DNA of 64,000 nucleotides from Chimonanthus salicifolius (taxonomy: Eukaryota; Streptophyta; Magnoliopsida; Laurales; Calycanthaceae), in contig CM023540.1 of NCBI GenBank assembly GCA_013350335.1, positions 4,402,001 to 4,466,000 of the forward strand. The letters are read 5' to 3'. Shown piece by piece: positions 1 to 11,039 of this stretch. Each line of letters begins with the position of its first letter. Within the stretch, counting starts at the first letter, position 1. The notes below the pieces were generated by a model, which saw nothing but the letters and a program-made list of their open reading frames with translations, was not told where the DNA came from and did not search any database. The translations under genes were made by a program, and so were the position numbers.

Positions 1-447
1 AAAACAATAAGGAAACTTAAGGAAGTCGACGGAAACGGGTGTGGGTGTCAAGGACCCACGCGACTAATTCATCTCGGGTTTTTACGGTCGGTTTTCCTTT
101 AAATTAATTTGCCATGTATTAAATTTCGTTAATTAAAGTTTGAACCTATTTATTGATTTTAAAAATTTAAATAAAATATTTCCAATTGAAATTCTAACTG
201 AGGGGAAATTAACAATCTAAGTTGATAATTTATTTTCCATTCCCTAAATTTAATTCGAGGGGGATAAATTTGTAAACTCTCATTGAGGAGAAAGTGTGTG
301 AAATATTATTCAATCCCTAAATTAAATTGTGTTTTCTCCCAATAAATTTATCAATTTAAACTAACAATCAATTTAAACTACGATAATTTTCTAAATTAAT
401 TTTACCCATCACATCTGACCCGTTACCCCGGGTCGGGTCATTACACA
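1..447 (-). mobile_element. LTR-like end, reverse orientation (partial, runs off left edge)
   Basis: Read on the minus strand, position 447 starts with TGTAATGACCCGACCCGG and continues into AT-rich sequence off the left edge. A closely similar start is seen at 2272 on the same strand (TGTAGTAACCCGACCCAG). Both stretches also share a tail containing a GTGT-TTTCTCCCAAT motif (about 330-346 and 2151-2172). The TGTAA-ACCCGACCC start resembles Del/Tekay-type LTR starts. No polypurine tract or target duplication could be identified, so this could be an LTR, a solo LTR or a diverged relic. Confidence 0.35.
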
Positions 448-1870
448 GATGGTAGTAATGGATGTAGCAAACAGCAGGTGGCCTGGAAGGGTACGGTAGG
501 GGTAGGGATGGGTGGTTTGGGTTTGAGTAAACCAAGAAAAATAAAAGGGAAGAAGAAGAGAAGAGATAAGAAGAGGAGAGGAAGAGAGGAAGAGTACCTA
601 GAGAAGACGAATCACGGCTTCTCGCCGAAGGGGATTTCCGAAATCTCAAGATTTTTATTTCATTGAAGAACTGTCCTTGCCCAAAGGGCTACAAAGCCTT
701 ATATAAAGAATCTCTTACTTAAAATAAAATATAGCAAAATTACAAGACTACCCTTGCTTAAAATAAAACTAAAAAAAAACAAAAAAATAGCAAGTAAAGA
801 AAAAGCAAGGATGCACCACATCAGCTGCTGGCAGCGAGGGGACTACGATCAGTCCTCTCTCTTGACTGGTTCCTGTAGTCCAGATCTAATTTCAATCTGG
901 ACTGATCAGTCTCCAATTTTCACTGTTTAGAGGCTAAAAATCAATCTCCAATACTAACAGTTTTGGGACTGTTTTCATATTATTTTTCAATATGCAAGTG
1001 CATATTTTATTTTTATGGTTATTATCAAACTCGGAATCTAGGAGAGATTGAGAAACAAGGTCCAACATAATTCAATTTTCCATAGATAATTTCCCATGCT
1101 ACAATATGCACAATGTCAACACAGTCTCCAGACAAAAGGGTTTGAGACTTCTACGGGAAACTATCCATTGAAAACCAATTTCAAATGTAAGATTTAAATC
1201 TAGTTGTTAAAAGAGGTATCAGAAGGGAATGAAGGAAAACTTGAGGATCTGAAACTAACAAATATTTTTGGATTTGCATAGATTAATAGAAAGAGGGCCT
1301 ACCACTTGCAGAAGACAATAAGGATCAGCGGTGCTTGCTGGTTAATCGAAGATGATCCTAATGAAGAAGGAGAACGTAGGGATGAGGGAACTGCTGCAAC
1401 ACCGGCGGATTAAGTGGTTGCTGCCTTGTTTCTGGGTAGCAATACACTGCAAGCTGCTCTTGAGTTTCTGGTTGTAAGGCAGAGGGGGAGAGAGAGTGAA
1501 AGGGGGTCTCGAGCACCAAGGAGAGAAGATGAGATCTTCGCACAAGCAATAGAGGAAGAGGGTTGTTTTCGCTTCAGGCAACAGGGTTTTGACAGTTGAG
1601 AGGAAAGATCTTAAAGGAAAAGATGATGCCACACATTAGGGATGAGATTGTGAAACTCTCAGCATAGAAGAGGGAAACGCACAAAGGGGAGAAATCTTCT
1701 CTTGTGCCAAACTGTGTAATAATAAATGGAATTAGTGTAATTCGGACGAAGGGGCATTAAGATGTGTCCCAAAATCTTCTCCAACGAGTGAGACAAGAAA
1801 GTTACCAAAACTTCTCTCTTAAAGTCTACCAATTAATGCAAATAAAAAGGGTAATTCCCAAAGATAAATT
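448..1870. other. Unassigned region between two LTR-like ends
   Basis: No gene is recognised. On the minus strand a TATATAAGGC box (about 695-705) is followed by a leader of about 100 bases, which resembles a retroelement LTR promoter. A similar arrangement occurs on the minus strand at 27700-27760 (CAAAGGGCTATAAGGC against CAAAGGGCTACAAAGCC). A 96-codon minus-strand reading frame at 1342-1632 begins MASSFPLRSF and is rich in Ser, Leu and Cys. It has no family I recognise, and nothing around it supports it as a gene. Confidence 0.25.
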
Positions 1871-1879
1871 ATCAAGGGA

Positions 1880-2272
1880 GAAAAAAAAAAAAAAGTAGAG
1901 TTGAATATTAAATAGTGGGTTGTAAAATCTTCGTGAAGCAAGGGGTAAATAACTAATTTAAAAAAAAATAATAATTAATTACAACCATGCAAGATTAAAT
2001 CTAATGGAGATTTATTCAATCTGAATATTTTAAATTTGATTACACTTTAATTATTAAATTGATTCCTGATTTTATTCCCAATATTTAATTTATGTGAGCC
2101 ACTAAATCGAGGAGGGGGTGTGCATTCGGTGAGCCACTAAATCGAGGTTTGAAGTGTGTTTCTCCCAATTAATTTTAATAAAATAAAATAATACACTAGC
2201 ATAAACAATATTAATTTCTAACTAACTCTACATGCTACTACTGACCCGCTACTCTGGGTCGGGTTACTACAT
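1880..2272 (-). mobile_element. LTR-like end, reverse orientation (second copy)
   Basis: This is the second copy of the TGTA(A/G)T(A/G)ACCCGACCC start on the minus strand, at 2272, followed by AT-rich sequence related to 1-447. The left limit is not visible. The two copies lie 1825 bases apart in the same orientation. That spacing fits a short or internally deleted LTR element, or two independent LTR relics. Confidence 0.3.
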
Positions 2273-2598
2273 GAAGTATATTTAAAATTTAATAATATAA
2301 GCAATTCTCCAACTTTCTTTCAATATTAAGTGAATATTATATAAGTAGTTCATTAGAATTCAAATTTCAATGCTCCAACTCACAAAAGTATAAGACCAGT
2401 ATATAATTCAAGGTATACTGTGAAAAGTCAATAATGAACTAAAAAGCCCCTAAAATATCAATAGGTTTTAAATGTCCATCAACTCAATCCTTAAAAATCA
2501 ATAAAAGAAAAGTTTTCATGCTTTCACACTCCTAATGACCCCATTCTATATTATTAATACGAATCGTTCCACTTATCATATCGTATGAATAGTAAGGT

Positions 2599-2919
2599 AT
2601 GAATCGTGTATTGGAAGATTTTAACAACAATGGTTGGGCTAGATTGGAGGAGGAAAGGGATTTGGATCATGAGGAATTATCTGCGAAGAGAAATTGTAAA
2701 GCCCAACTGTGGGATTGTTTGGAAGAAATAGAATTGAGACAAAAGTATAGAGGTCTTTGGCTTAAGGAGGGGGATAAGAATACTAAATTCTTTCATCGCT
2801 CTCCTAACATGAGAAGAATGGGTAACAATACCAAATCCATAGTGGTGGATGGAAGAATAATCATGGATAAGGATGGCATAAGGGAGGTGGTGAAGAGGCA
2901 CTTTTCGCTTAGATTCTAG
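2599..2919 (+). pseudogene. LINE ORF2 fragment upstream of reverse transcriptase
   Basis: A 106-codon open stretch matches the linker between endonuclease and reverse transcriptase in plant L1-type LINE ORF2 proteins. The diagnostic motif is WLKEGDKNTKFFHRS, which is nearly invariant in that position in plant LINEs. It is preceded by a charged helical segment and followed by a VDG-containing stretch ending in VKRHF. Intact plant LINEs continue directly into the RT domain, but here the frame stops at 2919 and no RT follows, so this is a truncated relic. It probably sits in a large SPPL intron on the same strand. Confidence 0.75.
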
Positions 2920-3349
2920 ACTTCGAGACACCAGTAGCAGTCATCATTGCCATCCTCCATAGCGTTCTTTGATCCTCACCCTTCCTTCCTCGTTTGTTCC
3001 ACTACAACCAGATCCTATTCTGGGTACTTTATCCTCTTTTACCCTTTTTTATTATGAGTTGTTACCCTCTTATGTGTTGTGGTTCGTCTATTGGTGTTGT
3101 TTGTCAAATGGTGGACAAGTTATGAATATTAGTTTTGGTGGATTGTCAGTTTTTCACTATGGTTTTCTTTTCGAGGAAAGATTTGGGATTCCTCTTTATC
3201 TTTCTGCTTAGGCTTCATCAACTTCATTGGCTTCTACACGCCCATTAGTTTTAAGCTCTCATTACTCTTTGACGTGGATCTGATGAGAAGTAATGCTTGG
3301 TCTGTGGCTACATCTCACAGAAACAGTTTTAAGCTCTCAATACTCTTGA
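2920..3349. other. Unassigned; 22-bp imperfect direct repeat
   Basis: No coding or RNA feature is recognised. The string AGTTTTAAGCTCTCA-TACTCTT occurs at about 3247-3269 and again at 3325-3347 with one mismatch, just upstream of the SINE. It may mark an insertion or local duplication. Confidence 0.3.
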
Positions 3350-3518
3350 GGTCTTGGTTCAATCCTTGGTAACCCAATAAAGTGTCACTCTCCGTGGGAT
3401 ATGTACAGAGTAAGGTCCCACAATTTGAGCCCGGCATGTGTGTGTAGGGAGGTGTGCACATGCCCTGAAGGACTAGTCGGGCGAGACACCTGGACACCTT
3501 CGGCCATTAAAAAAAAAA
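3350..3518 (+). mobile_element. tRNA-derived SINE copy (family S1)
   Basis: A pol III B-box-like GGTTCAATCC lies at about 3355-3364. A body with TGTGTGTAGGGAGG and GGACTAGTCGGGCG follows, and the copy ends in an A-run (about 3509-3518) after CACCTTCGGCCATT. The same body occurs in reverse orientation at 60703-60893, which shows a dispersed family. The head (A box) is not clear here, so the copy may be 5'-truncated. It is non-coding and depends on LINE proteins for movement (known for SINEs). Confidence 0.6.
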
Positions 3519-3934
3519 TCTTATGTGAATCATAGATATAGGTTGCATGTCATTTTAGGATCTACCATACACAATTTGCATTTTGGTATAGGCCTCTGTA
3601 TATCATTTAAATCTAGGGTTTCAATATTTTGACTTGTCCTGTTTTAGATTTGGTATCAAAGTTTGTCATGCGTCAGAGAAGGTCTAAATAAATTGGTAGA
3701 GACAGCTAGGGACCTGGGTATTATCCAAGGTTTTTCACAGTGATAGCCTTCCCACTATAGAATGTCACTATGAAAGGTTCAGCACTTCAGCTTATGCAAC
3801 GTGTTCTTGCCTTATATAAGAACTTGAAAATTATTCAATTAAATGTATTGTCATAACTAGTAGACATTGTAAGAAATATTCTAGATTCATGTGCATATTA
3901 TGGAATCTAATAATTTTAATTTACTTGTTATCAG
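3519..3934. other. Probable SPPL intron sequence
   Basis: AT-rich sequence with no recognised coding content. It ends in a TTGTTATCAG acceptor that opens the first recognisable SPPL exon at 3935. I looked here for the preceding exon (transmembrane segment and GQDILG-type sequence) and did not find it. Confidence 0.4.
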
Positions 3935-6900
3935 GGTATCAGTTTGATGGTGACAGTCTTGCAAATGGCTCGCTTGCCTAATATCAAGGTGTACTGGAGT
4001 ATATAATTGCAACTACATATGTTGGGGAATATGCAAATACTGTGTAATGCAATTTTACATGTAGATATGTCTTTAACTTTTCCCTTTTATTCTCTCTCTC
4101 TTCTTTCAGGTCGCTACAGTACTTCTTAGTTGTGCATTCTGCTACGATATATTTTGGGTCTTCATATCACCACTTATATTCCATGAAAGTGTAATGATTG
4201 CAGTAAGTTTTTCTTTCATAAACACCATTTTGAGATATGAAGGATTTTTATCATAGTTTCCAAAATAGGATTACCAACTTCACCAATTGATGGCTTGTTT
4301 TGCCGTCCCTAGATCTAATGAGTTGATACAGATCTTGGCTTGCAACCCCATCATACCCTGCCATTTTTTACCCTTTTCATCTGTACGGGTCTCACGAGGG
4401 TTTGATCCAAGGTAGGGCCCCTTTTGTAGTTTTTTGGATTTGTGTCTAGGATGTCACTAGGTTTTTTTCCTGGGTGTTTTGCCTTGATCTGACTTATGAT
4501 ACTGTTCTTTACTCTCAAACAATCACTAGTGTAGTCACCCATCGCAGTGTTTGTTACTCCATTGAATTCTTGATACTTTTATGATCGGTAGGACCCACTT
4601 TACACCCATTTTCTCAGATTTAACTTCAGTGGCACTGTGCAACCCTTTGTTTCTTAGATCTGGGATCTTGGATCTTCTCCTACGGTCACTGAAAGCTGTT
4701 ACACTGTGGTGCTTGTGTGTAGATTTATATCTTTCGTTAGTGGTGGGTGTTTTTTGTCATTTTTTTGCATAACCACTTCACTATGTCATCCATGGGCAAG
4801 AATGATGTTCTTAGTGGAACTTCTTCTGATTCAACCTCTATCGGCAAGATCACTACTGAGCTTTTCAATTAGCATATTATCTCCAGTAGTCCCAATCTGC
4901 CCAAATGTATATTGGTGGCTAACATAAGACCGATTATATTGATGGGACTGCTTTTGAACATGGTTATAAAGATGCGTCAGATAAGGAATGGAAAGCCAAT
5001 GATTATCTGATGCAGATCTGGTCTATATGCTTCCATTGCCAGAGATATATGGGATACCCTCCGTAACATGTTTACAATGGTGGGTGAGGGTATGAACAGA
5101 CTGATTACCAAGGCTAGAGAATCAGGGCTAATTAAGGGCTTTGAGGTTGTGGAAGGATGTCACCTAATGATCCATTTGCAATTTGCTGGTGCCATGCTAT
5201 TGATTTGTGATGCAACTGAAGAGGAGTAGGGGGTTTTAGGGCTATACTAAGGTGTTTCAAAATGGCATCGAGCCTTAGAATTAATCTAGGAAAAATTGTA
5301 GCGATAGGCATATAAATGGATCAGGATTGCCTTTCTTTGTTTGGGATCGGGGAAGCTTCATTTCAACTACCTGGATCTCCCAATTGGGGCCAACCCAAAG
5401 TCTGAAAGGGTGTGGGCCCCAGTGGTGATGGAGAAATGCTTGGCGAGTTGTATGAGGAATTTTTCTATCTTTATGGGGGCATTTGATGTTGATCAAGATG
5501 GCCTTAGCCAATATTCCACTTTATTTTTTGTCATTGTATGAGATTCCAACCGCAGTGGCAAATAAAGTTATAAAATTGGTTCAGGGACCGGTAGTACTAA
5601 TCTTTCTTGGAATGGTCATAATAATCTTTTGTTTCTTTGTCATAAACAATATTATTAGCGTTCTATAGTAGATAACCTTATTTCCATTGCTCTTTTGGTT
5701 TTTCAATCTCTCTCTCTCTCTCTCAAACAGTATTATTAGCATTCTCTATTAAATAACTTTATTTCCTATGTTTTTTCATTTTCATTTTCATTTCTTTTAC
5801 AAATCCATTACAAATATGCTTCTTTTGTGTGTTAATTTTCAATAAAAAAGTATTAAATTTTACGAATTAAAATGTTCATTTTGAAATCCCATTTTACGTG
5901 TATTTTTATTTGATTTATAGGTTGCTCGTGGTGACAATAGTGGTGGTGAAGCCATTCCAATGCTATTGAAAATTCCTCGATTGTTTGATCCTTGGGGTGG
6001 TTATGATATGATTGGCTTTGGGGATATTCTCTTCCCTGGTTTGCTTGTTTCATTTTCATTCAGGTAGTGCAAATTCATTTATTGCTTTCATAGTTATGAT
6101 GTATTGTGGAATCAAAATCTATATCACCATGGTCAAATTCCTGGCCTAGCTTGAGTTGGAATTTATTTATTCTTATATTAATTTGTGTGCTACTATATAT
6201 TCATGAAGATCTTCTTTGGAGGCGAGAAAAAGCCATATGCAAGAAATGCTTTCTTGCTGACTTGTTACTTATATTTCTTTGGAGTGTATTTGTTCGTATT
6301 TATGGCTTCTTCAATTGTTAAAGAACATGTAGCACAAGTGGTAAGAGCTCATGGTTGTAGCCTAAAGGTTGCGGGTTCGAGTCCCATGGGTGTCAGGTAA
6401 GCAGTTAGGACCATGAAAATAATTTTCCAAATCTAAATAGATAGGTCAATCCCAGATTGATGTGATAAATGACTTAATTAATAATGAATCTAGCCTTTTG
6501 ATCTAGCCAATTATAAAACACTCTTGGCCATCTAGGTCACATGCACAAGTAGTCCTCAAGTTCATCATCATCATCAACAACCAATATCTCATCTAGCTTT
6601 GGTCGGGTTTATGAGTTCTTCTTCCTCAATTGACTCTATCATAAACTATACCATCAGTCACTTTACAATCTAACATATCTTTTTTTTATCCCCTTTTCCA
6701 TGTTTTCAAAGGTCGCCCTCTCCTCCTGGTGCCTTCAATTCATAGCCTCTCAACTCTACTCATTGGGGCTGTTTGGTCTTCTACTAACGCGACCAAATCG
6801 CCTCAAACAAGTTTCTTTTAATTTGTAATCTATCGGAGCTATCTTTTAAATTATCTCTAATTCCTTTAAGGTTAAACTACTCATCCTCCGTAGCATACAC

Positions 6901-9900
6901 ATCTTCGTTGTCATTGTTTATCTGTTTTTTTTTTCCTCATATCCCAACACTCTGCTCCATATAGCATTGCAGATCTAATGACCGTTTTATAAAATCAACC
7001 TTTTAGGCCAAAGGGAACTCTTTTATCGCATAAGACCCATCCAATTTGTTTACATTATGCCTACCCCACTCTTATCCTTCTTATTATATGTAAGTTGAAA
7101 CCTCCTTAAGATTCTACCATGAGCCCAAGTGATGTAGGACACGAGAGACCTACCTATTTTAGGATTTACTATTTTCACATTATTTTTAATTTAGAATTCT
7201 TGTGTCACAAGGAAGCCATGTCGGTGGCTTTCCTATTTGATTTAGGAGTCATTTTCTATTTCAAGTTCTTAGTTTTTCTTATAAATACTATGAATGTAAC
7301 AGAGGAACATACCTCTTCGAATATTATGAAATAAGATTAAGATTTGATTATCTCCTTGCCTTTGAGCACGGCTATCCTCCTTGCTGCCTTAGTCGCAGAT
7401 GATCCTCCCTTGGTGGCTCAGTTCCACTCGAAGTTCTTCATCACAGATCTTGGGCTTAATCCCAAAAGGATACCTTCGCTGCAGTTTGGGCTCTATCCCA
7501 AACTTTCGCTGCCACTAGTCCTCCACTCTGCTGCTCGAGTTTCCGCCTCCAAGCCGTGCAGCCAGATCTGAGATTTATCCCTCTTCGCTGCCCTATTCTT
7601 TGTAGTTCAGGTACCATACGCAGCTGTGCTTCTCCTTCTTCCAGTCTTTTCATCTTCTTCTTCTTCCCTTCGATTCCCTCTTTTTTTCCCTCTCAAGTTT
7701 CCACCGCAACCTCTCCCTTTTCCGCCGTCCCCTTTTCGTTCTTTCCCTTTCTTTCTTTTCCCATTCGTAAATACCCTAATCCAGCCCTAAAACTTACCCC
7801 CAAACGTGCCAAGCTTCAGCCCATTTTAGTTAAGTCTCGCACGTGTGAAGCAGCAATTCACGTGTGTGACCCGATATTTATCGGGATTGACTTAATTTAA
7901 TTTTTATCCCCGCTTCCGCTACATTACCAAGTATCTAAACTTATCACATTGTGCAACCAAGTTGTTTTTTCTATTTTTACCGGATTACTCTCACTATCTT
8001 ATAACCCACTAAAGTTACAGGACTTGTCCTCAAATTCCTTCTATGATAAGCTATACTTTGGTGAATGTTTTGTTAATTGTCTTAGCAACAGTTTTCATAA
8101 GTTCTAGTTATTCTGTGCTAGAGAATTTAGGTTTATCCTAATGATAATCGATAACTACCTAATGATAGTTGATAACTTCTGTTAATATTGCTTAGGTCAT
8201 TCATATAAATGCTAACAGATGATTTTAGGATAGATGCACTAGATGTGGCAGGTAAAGATTAGCTTAGGAAATACTATACATTCAGTTGGAGGACTCAACT
8301 TTGGCTTAATTGTTTCCAACGATTGTACAATTTAGGTGTCAAATGAAAAAGAACAATGGGAAAAAAAAGGTGCAGCAATGGAGTGCAATGACATTGTGGG
8401 AGGTTTAATGGATCAGAATATTAGAATTGAAGTGGACTTTCTAATTTGATATTCCTTGCATGGTGAGATCTGAAAAATCCTATATACCATGTTGATTGGA
8501 AGGGATGAAAAGTTAGTTTAAAAATGGGATCCTAATGGGACGTTTGTGGTCAACTTTGTTTGGCAAGTTTTCTTGGAGGTCATTACTGCCCTGCACTAAT
8601 GTGTTTTTATGGGTGCTCCCTAGGATGGGAGAATAGGATTTTGTGCAGTGGTTGCCAACAAAATCTTGACTAGTTTCATCAGGCGATCTCTGGGGGTGTC
8701 ACTTCTAAGGAAGTCAGGGTGCATTATGCACATTACATTTCCTGCATAGTAATCTATTATCTGTGTTCATGTGCGCATTTAATAAAATGTAATACCTATT
8801 ACTTGTTGTGCATAAAGAAATGTCCTGTAAGAGTGGATTCTTGCAGCTACCATGACATTGTATCTCAGTCCTCTGCATACTCTAAATTAAATACATGAAA
8901 ACCATAATTGTCAAAGGGGTGCCTTAGAGGTTGTCTAGGCACTAGACCCATTTTGCGCCTCATCTATCTCTTATACTGGTTAATTATGTCATTTTTTCGA
9001 CAAAATTTTATAATTACCATTATTTTTAGTTTTTTCTGTTATTAGAAATCCTATTTAACTTGATTTTTAGCTAGTAGTTCTTAATTAGAAACTCTAATTA
9101 GTATATAATTTACTTTTTAGATGTAATAAATATTTGATTAATATCTTAGGAAGCTCCATTGCCAATGTATTTATGTGTTTTAAATGAATAAAATTCTACA
9201 ATACTATGATTAAGATACAAATTAATGAATATATTCATACATTTTTAACAATGTAATAAGTGCACCTAGCAAAATTAGGCTTGTGCAGTTGTGGGCCTTT
9301 GACTCTAGGACTCTCAGGCGCCTTCAGAATGCCTTGCTCCTGGACTACCATGTTTACAACTAAGTAGGTATGAAATCGAACTAATTTATAGAACTGCTAA
9401 TAAAGCTCAAGATACTAACTTTATAGTGATCTCATCAGTAGTATTAATTTCAGTAATTGTAAAATTTTCCCCACCAGAAATTCTTGAGTTCTTTTAACGA
9501 CATTTAATAATTGAGTGTGCTTCGTGCATTGCTTACCATGATCACAGCTTTTAGTATGTACTAAATCGAAAGATTTATTAGAATGCTAATACATCTCAGT
9601 GGATATTAATTTCCAAATATCAAAAACTATCCATGACATTGAAATTGATTTCTGATTGGTTGTGTTGATGGTTCCCATCTGAAATTCCTGAGGTTTTGGT
9701 ATGGGTTTAATTACTGGTTCCTATGTTTTGCACTGTGATATTCTTTTTACAATTTTAGTTCAAATATTACATTTTTCTCTGCATTTTATTTTCAATGACA
9801 ATATTCTATGAGTGTAGTTTTTAGTTCCAGATCAAGCGTGTACTAGATGTGATGTGCATGTCAGTTTCAATTCTTGCTATATATTTTCTTGTTTCTGCAA

Positions 9901-10588
9901 TTGGGACTCTGTTTGAAGATTTCATATAATTTTTTGCTATCTAGATTCATACTCACTTTGTTGATGCAGATATGACAGATCAAATAAAAAGGGCATATTA
10001 AATGGGTATTTTCTTTGGTTGGTTATTGGTTACGGAATAGGTTGGTCTCATTCTTTCTTATTAAGTAGTGGTTGAACTCATATCAAATAGATGACATTTC
10101 TTTGGTATTAGAGGCCAGTTTTTCTTATTTCAACTTGCAGCCTCTTGATCAGATGATTACTATCATCTGATTCATAGGTGATTGAAGGTGGGCCCATCGG
10201 GTGTGCAGTCTAGATCCACCATTGGACCCAGCAGCACAAGTTCGATGGATATATGTTGCAGACTAGTTGCACCATGAATGCGTGACAGTTCTTTTATGAT
10301 GAAGGGGTGTTTGCCTTTCTGCAGGTCTCTTCCTTACATATCTTGCTTTGTATCTGATGGATGGGCATGGTCAGCCTGCACTCTTGTATCTTGTTCCATG
10401 TACATTAGGTGATGATTCTTCAAATTCATTTAGATTTATAAATGTGAGAAACTGTTGTTTCTTCCTACTTTAATTTGATCCTCCGTTGCTCAGGGCTTAT
10501 TCTTGTAATGGGTTTGTTGAGAGGGGAGCTCAAAGAGTTGTGGAACTATGGAAAGGCCCCATCTAGTGATGTTTCTTTAGAAGCTTAA
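3935..10588 (+). CDS. Signal peptide peptidase-like (SPPL) intramembrane aspartyl protease, 3' six exons
   Basis: Family A22B GxGD aspartyl protease. These multi-pass endomembrane enzymes cleave transmembrane segments of type II membrane proteins. Exons read by eye: 3935-3988, 4110-4202, 5921-6063, 9970-10040, 10325-10408 and 10494-10588 (TAA at 10586-10588). All introns are GT-AG and phases match throughout, with no stop or frameshift. Exon 1 reads [18 protein letters not shown]. Exon 2 has the first catalytic motif, YD (4143-4148), in [18 protein letters not shown]. Exon 3 has the second, GFGD (6014-6025). Exon 5 has the PAL motif (10375-10383) in [10 protein letters not shown]. The last exon has [11 protein letters not shown], typical of plant SPPL2-like members (Arabidopsis SPPL3/5 group), then a short polar tail. 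The upstream exons (protease-associated domain and first membrane segments) are not in the window. Introns 2 (1718 bp) and 3 (3906 bp) are swollen by transposon relics. It appears functional. Confidence 0.9.
4780..5078 (+). pseudogene. Ty1/copia gag relic in SPPL intron 2
   Basis: Decayed reading of a copia-type gag N-terminus. Recognisable pieces are a DYIDGT-like segment, then a K-EWKANDYL segment, then an [16 protein letters not shown] segment near 5050-5075. They appear in the family's usual order but in different frames with stops. The sequence ends abruptly where LINE RT sequence begins at about 5079. Upstream (4300-4780) may be this element's leader, but no LTR was identified. Nothing downstream belongs to copia pol. 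Confidence 0.55.
5079..5600 (+). pseudogene. LINE reverse transcriptase relic in SPPL intron 2
   Basis: Translated pieces match the middle and C-terminal RT of plant L1-type LINEs: [11 protein letters not shown], then [18 protein letters not shown], then [17 protein letters not shown], and after a frameshift [20 protein letters not shown]. The RT catalytic box, normally FADD, reads FAGA here, so both catalytic aspartates are gone. Stops and at least one frameshift are present. It is fused directly to copia gag sequence on its left, giving a chimeric relic. It lies between SPPL exons 2 and 3 on the same strand and should be spliced out. Confidence 0.7.
6330..6400 (+). mobile_element. tRNA-derived SINE head in SPPL intron 3
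   Basis: A perfect pol III A box, TAGCACAAGTGG (6330-6341), and a perfect B box, GGTTCGAGTCC (6374-6384), are spaced 32 bp apart as in tRNA genes. I see no full cloverleaf acceptor pairing, so a SINE head is more likely than a functional tRNA gene. The tail is not delimited. It lies 267 bp into intron 3, in the gene's orientation. Confidence 0.6.
6401..7124. other. Unassigned intron 3 sequence
   Basis: AT-rich sequence with short pyrimidine-rich runs. No coding, RNA or repeat feature was recognised. Part of it could be the body of the SINE whose head is at 6330-6400. Confidence 0.3.
7130..7926 (+). mobile_element. Solo LTR (TGATG...CATTA) with perfect 5-bp TSD in SPPL intron 3
   Basis: The unit starts TGATGTAGGACACGAG and ends CTACATTA, an expected CATCA end with one C-to-T change. 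It is flanked by the perfect direct repeat CCAAG (7125-7129 and 7927-7931). Inside is a TATAAATA box (about 7280) followed by a long C/T-rich leader. No internal retroelement region adjoins it, so it is best read as a solo LTR left by LTR-LTR recombination. The TGATG/CATCA ends are shared with element B (36304-52465) and the solo LTR at 32414-33438, which suggests related Ty3-type elements. The bodies are clearly diverged. Confidence 0.65.
8470..8730 (+). pseudogene. LINE zinc-binding RT-associated (zf-RVT) region relic
   Basis: One frame, broken by stops, reads [14 protein letters not shown] followed by a [17 protein letters not shown] stretch and [11 protein letters not shown]. This order (W-DPNG-F-V, then a helical segment, then a cysteine-bearing end) resembles the zf-RVT region downstream of RT in plant LINEs. 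It is short and decayed, so the assignment is tentative. It lies in SPPL intron 3, sense orientation. Confidence 0.4.
8731..9969. other. Remainder of SPPL intron 3
   Basis: AT-rich sequence with no recognised coding or RNA gene. It ends in the acceptor GATGCAG that opens the exon at 9970. Confidence 0.4.
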
Positions 10589-11039
10589 GCATCATCCTGT
10601 CACTTCACATCTTCCAAGGGGGCAGTTCTGTGCATCTGCTGAAAGCCACCTGCTTGTGCAAAACATGGGTGACATACCATACTATACTTCCAAACGAGGA
10701 TGAGAGATGGATCCATTTGTGAAGAAGGAATACATTGCTGGACTTGAGTAATTGCTGGAATTGAGTAAATCTGTTATTCAAGAGCATCCGAATCCGAAAA
10801 TGAGTTTGACATTTTCATTTGTAAGTTTCTGTTGTAAGCAAGCCCAGATTAGATGTTCTGTAAAACTGTAATATTAGGTCATGTGAACTTTCTATGTAAA
10901 ATATTTTTCTTGCGATTATTGCAACGTGATTCAATATTCAAGTTGAAGTGTTCCTTTCTTTCCTACTGATTGAACCCCTTCCCTTCCAGCTTGTTTCGTT
11001 GGATATGCATGTTACTTACCCCCAGGCGTGAATCTTCTT
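10589..11039 (+). other. SPPL 3' untranslated region and downstream flank
   Basis: T/A-rich sequence after the SPPL stop codon. No canonical AATAAA was seen; AT-rich variants near 10890-10905 could serve. No other feature was recognised. Confidence 0.45.

Noticed and set aside
6330..6400. Functional tRNA gene
   Set aside because: A and B boxes are perfect, but I could not fold acceptor and anticodon stems. A SINE head explains the boxes better.
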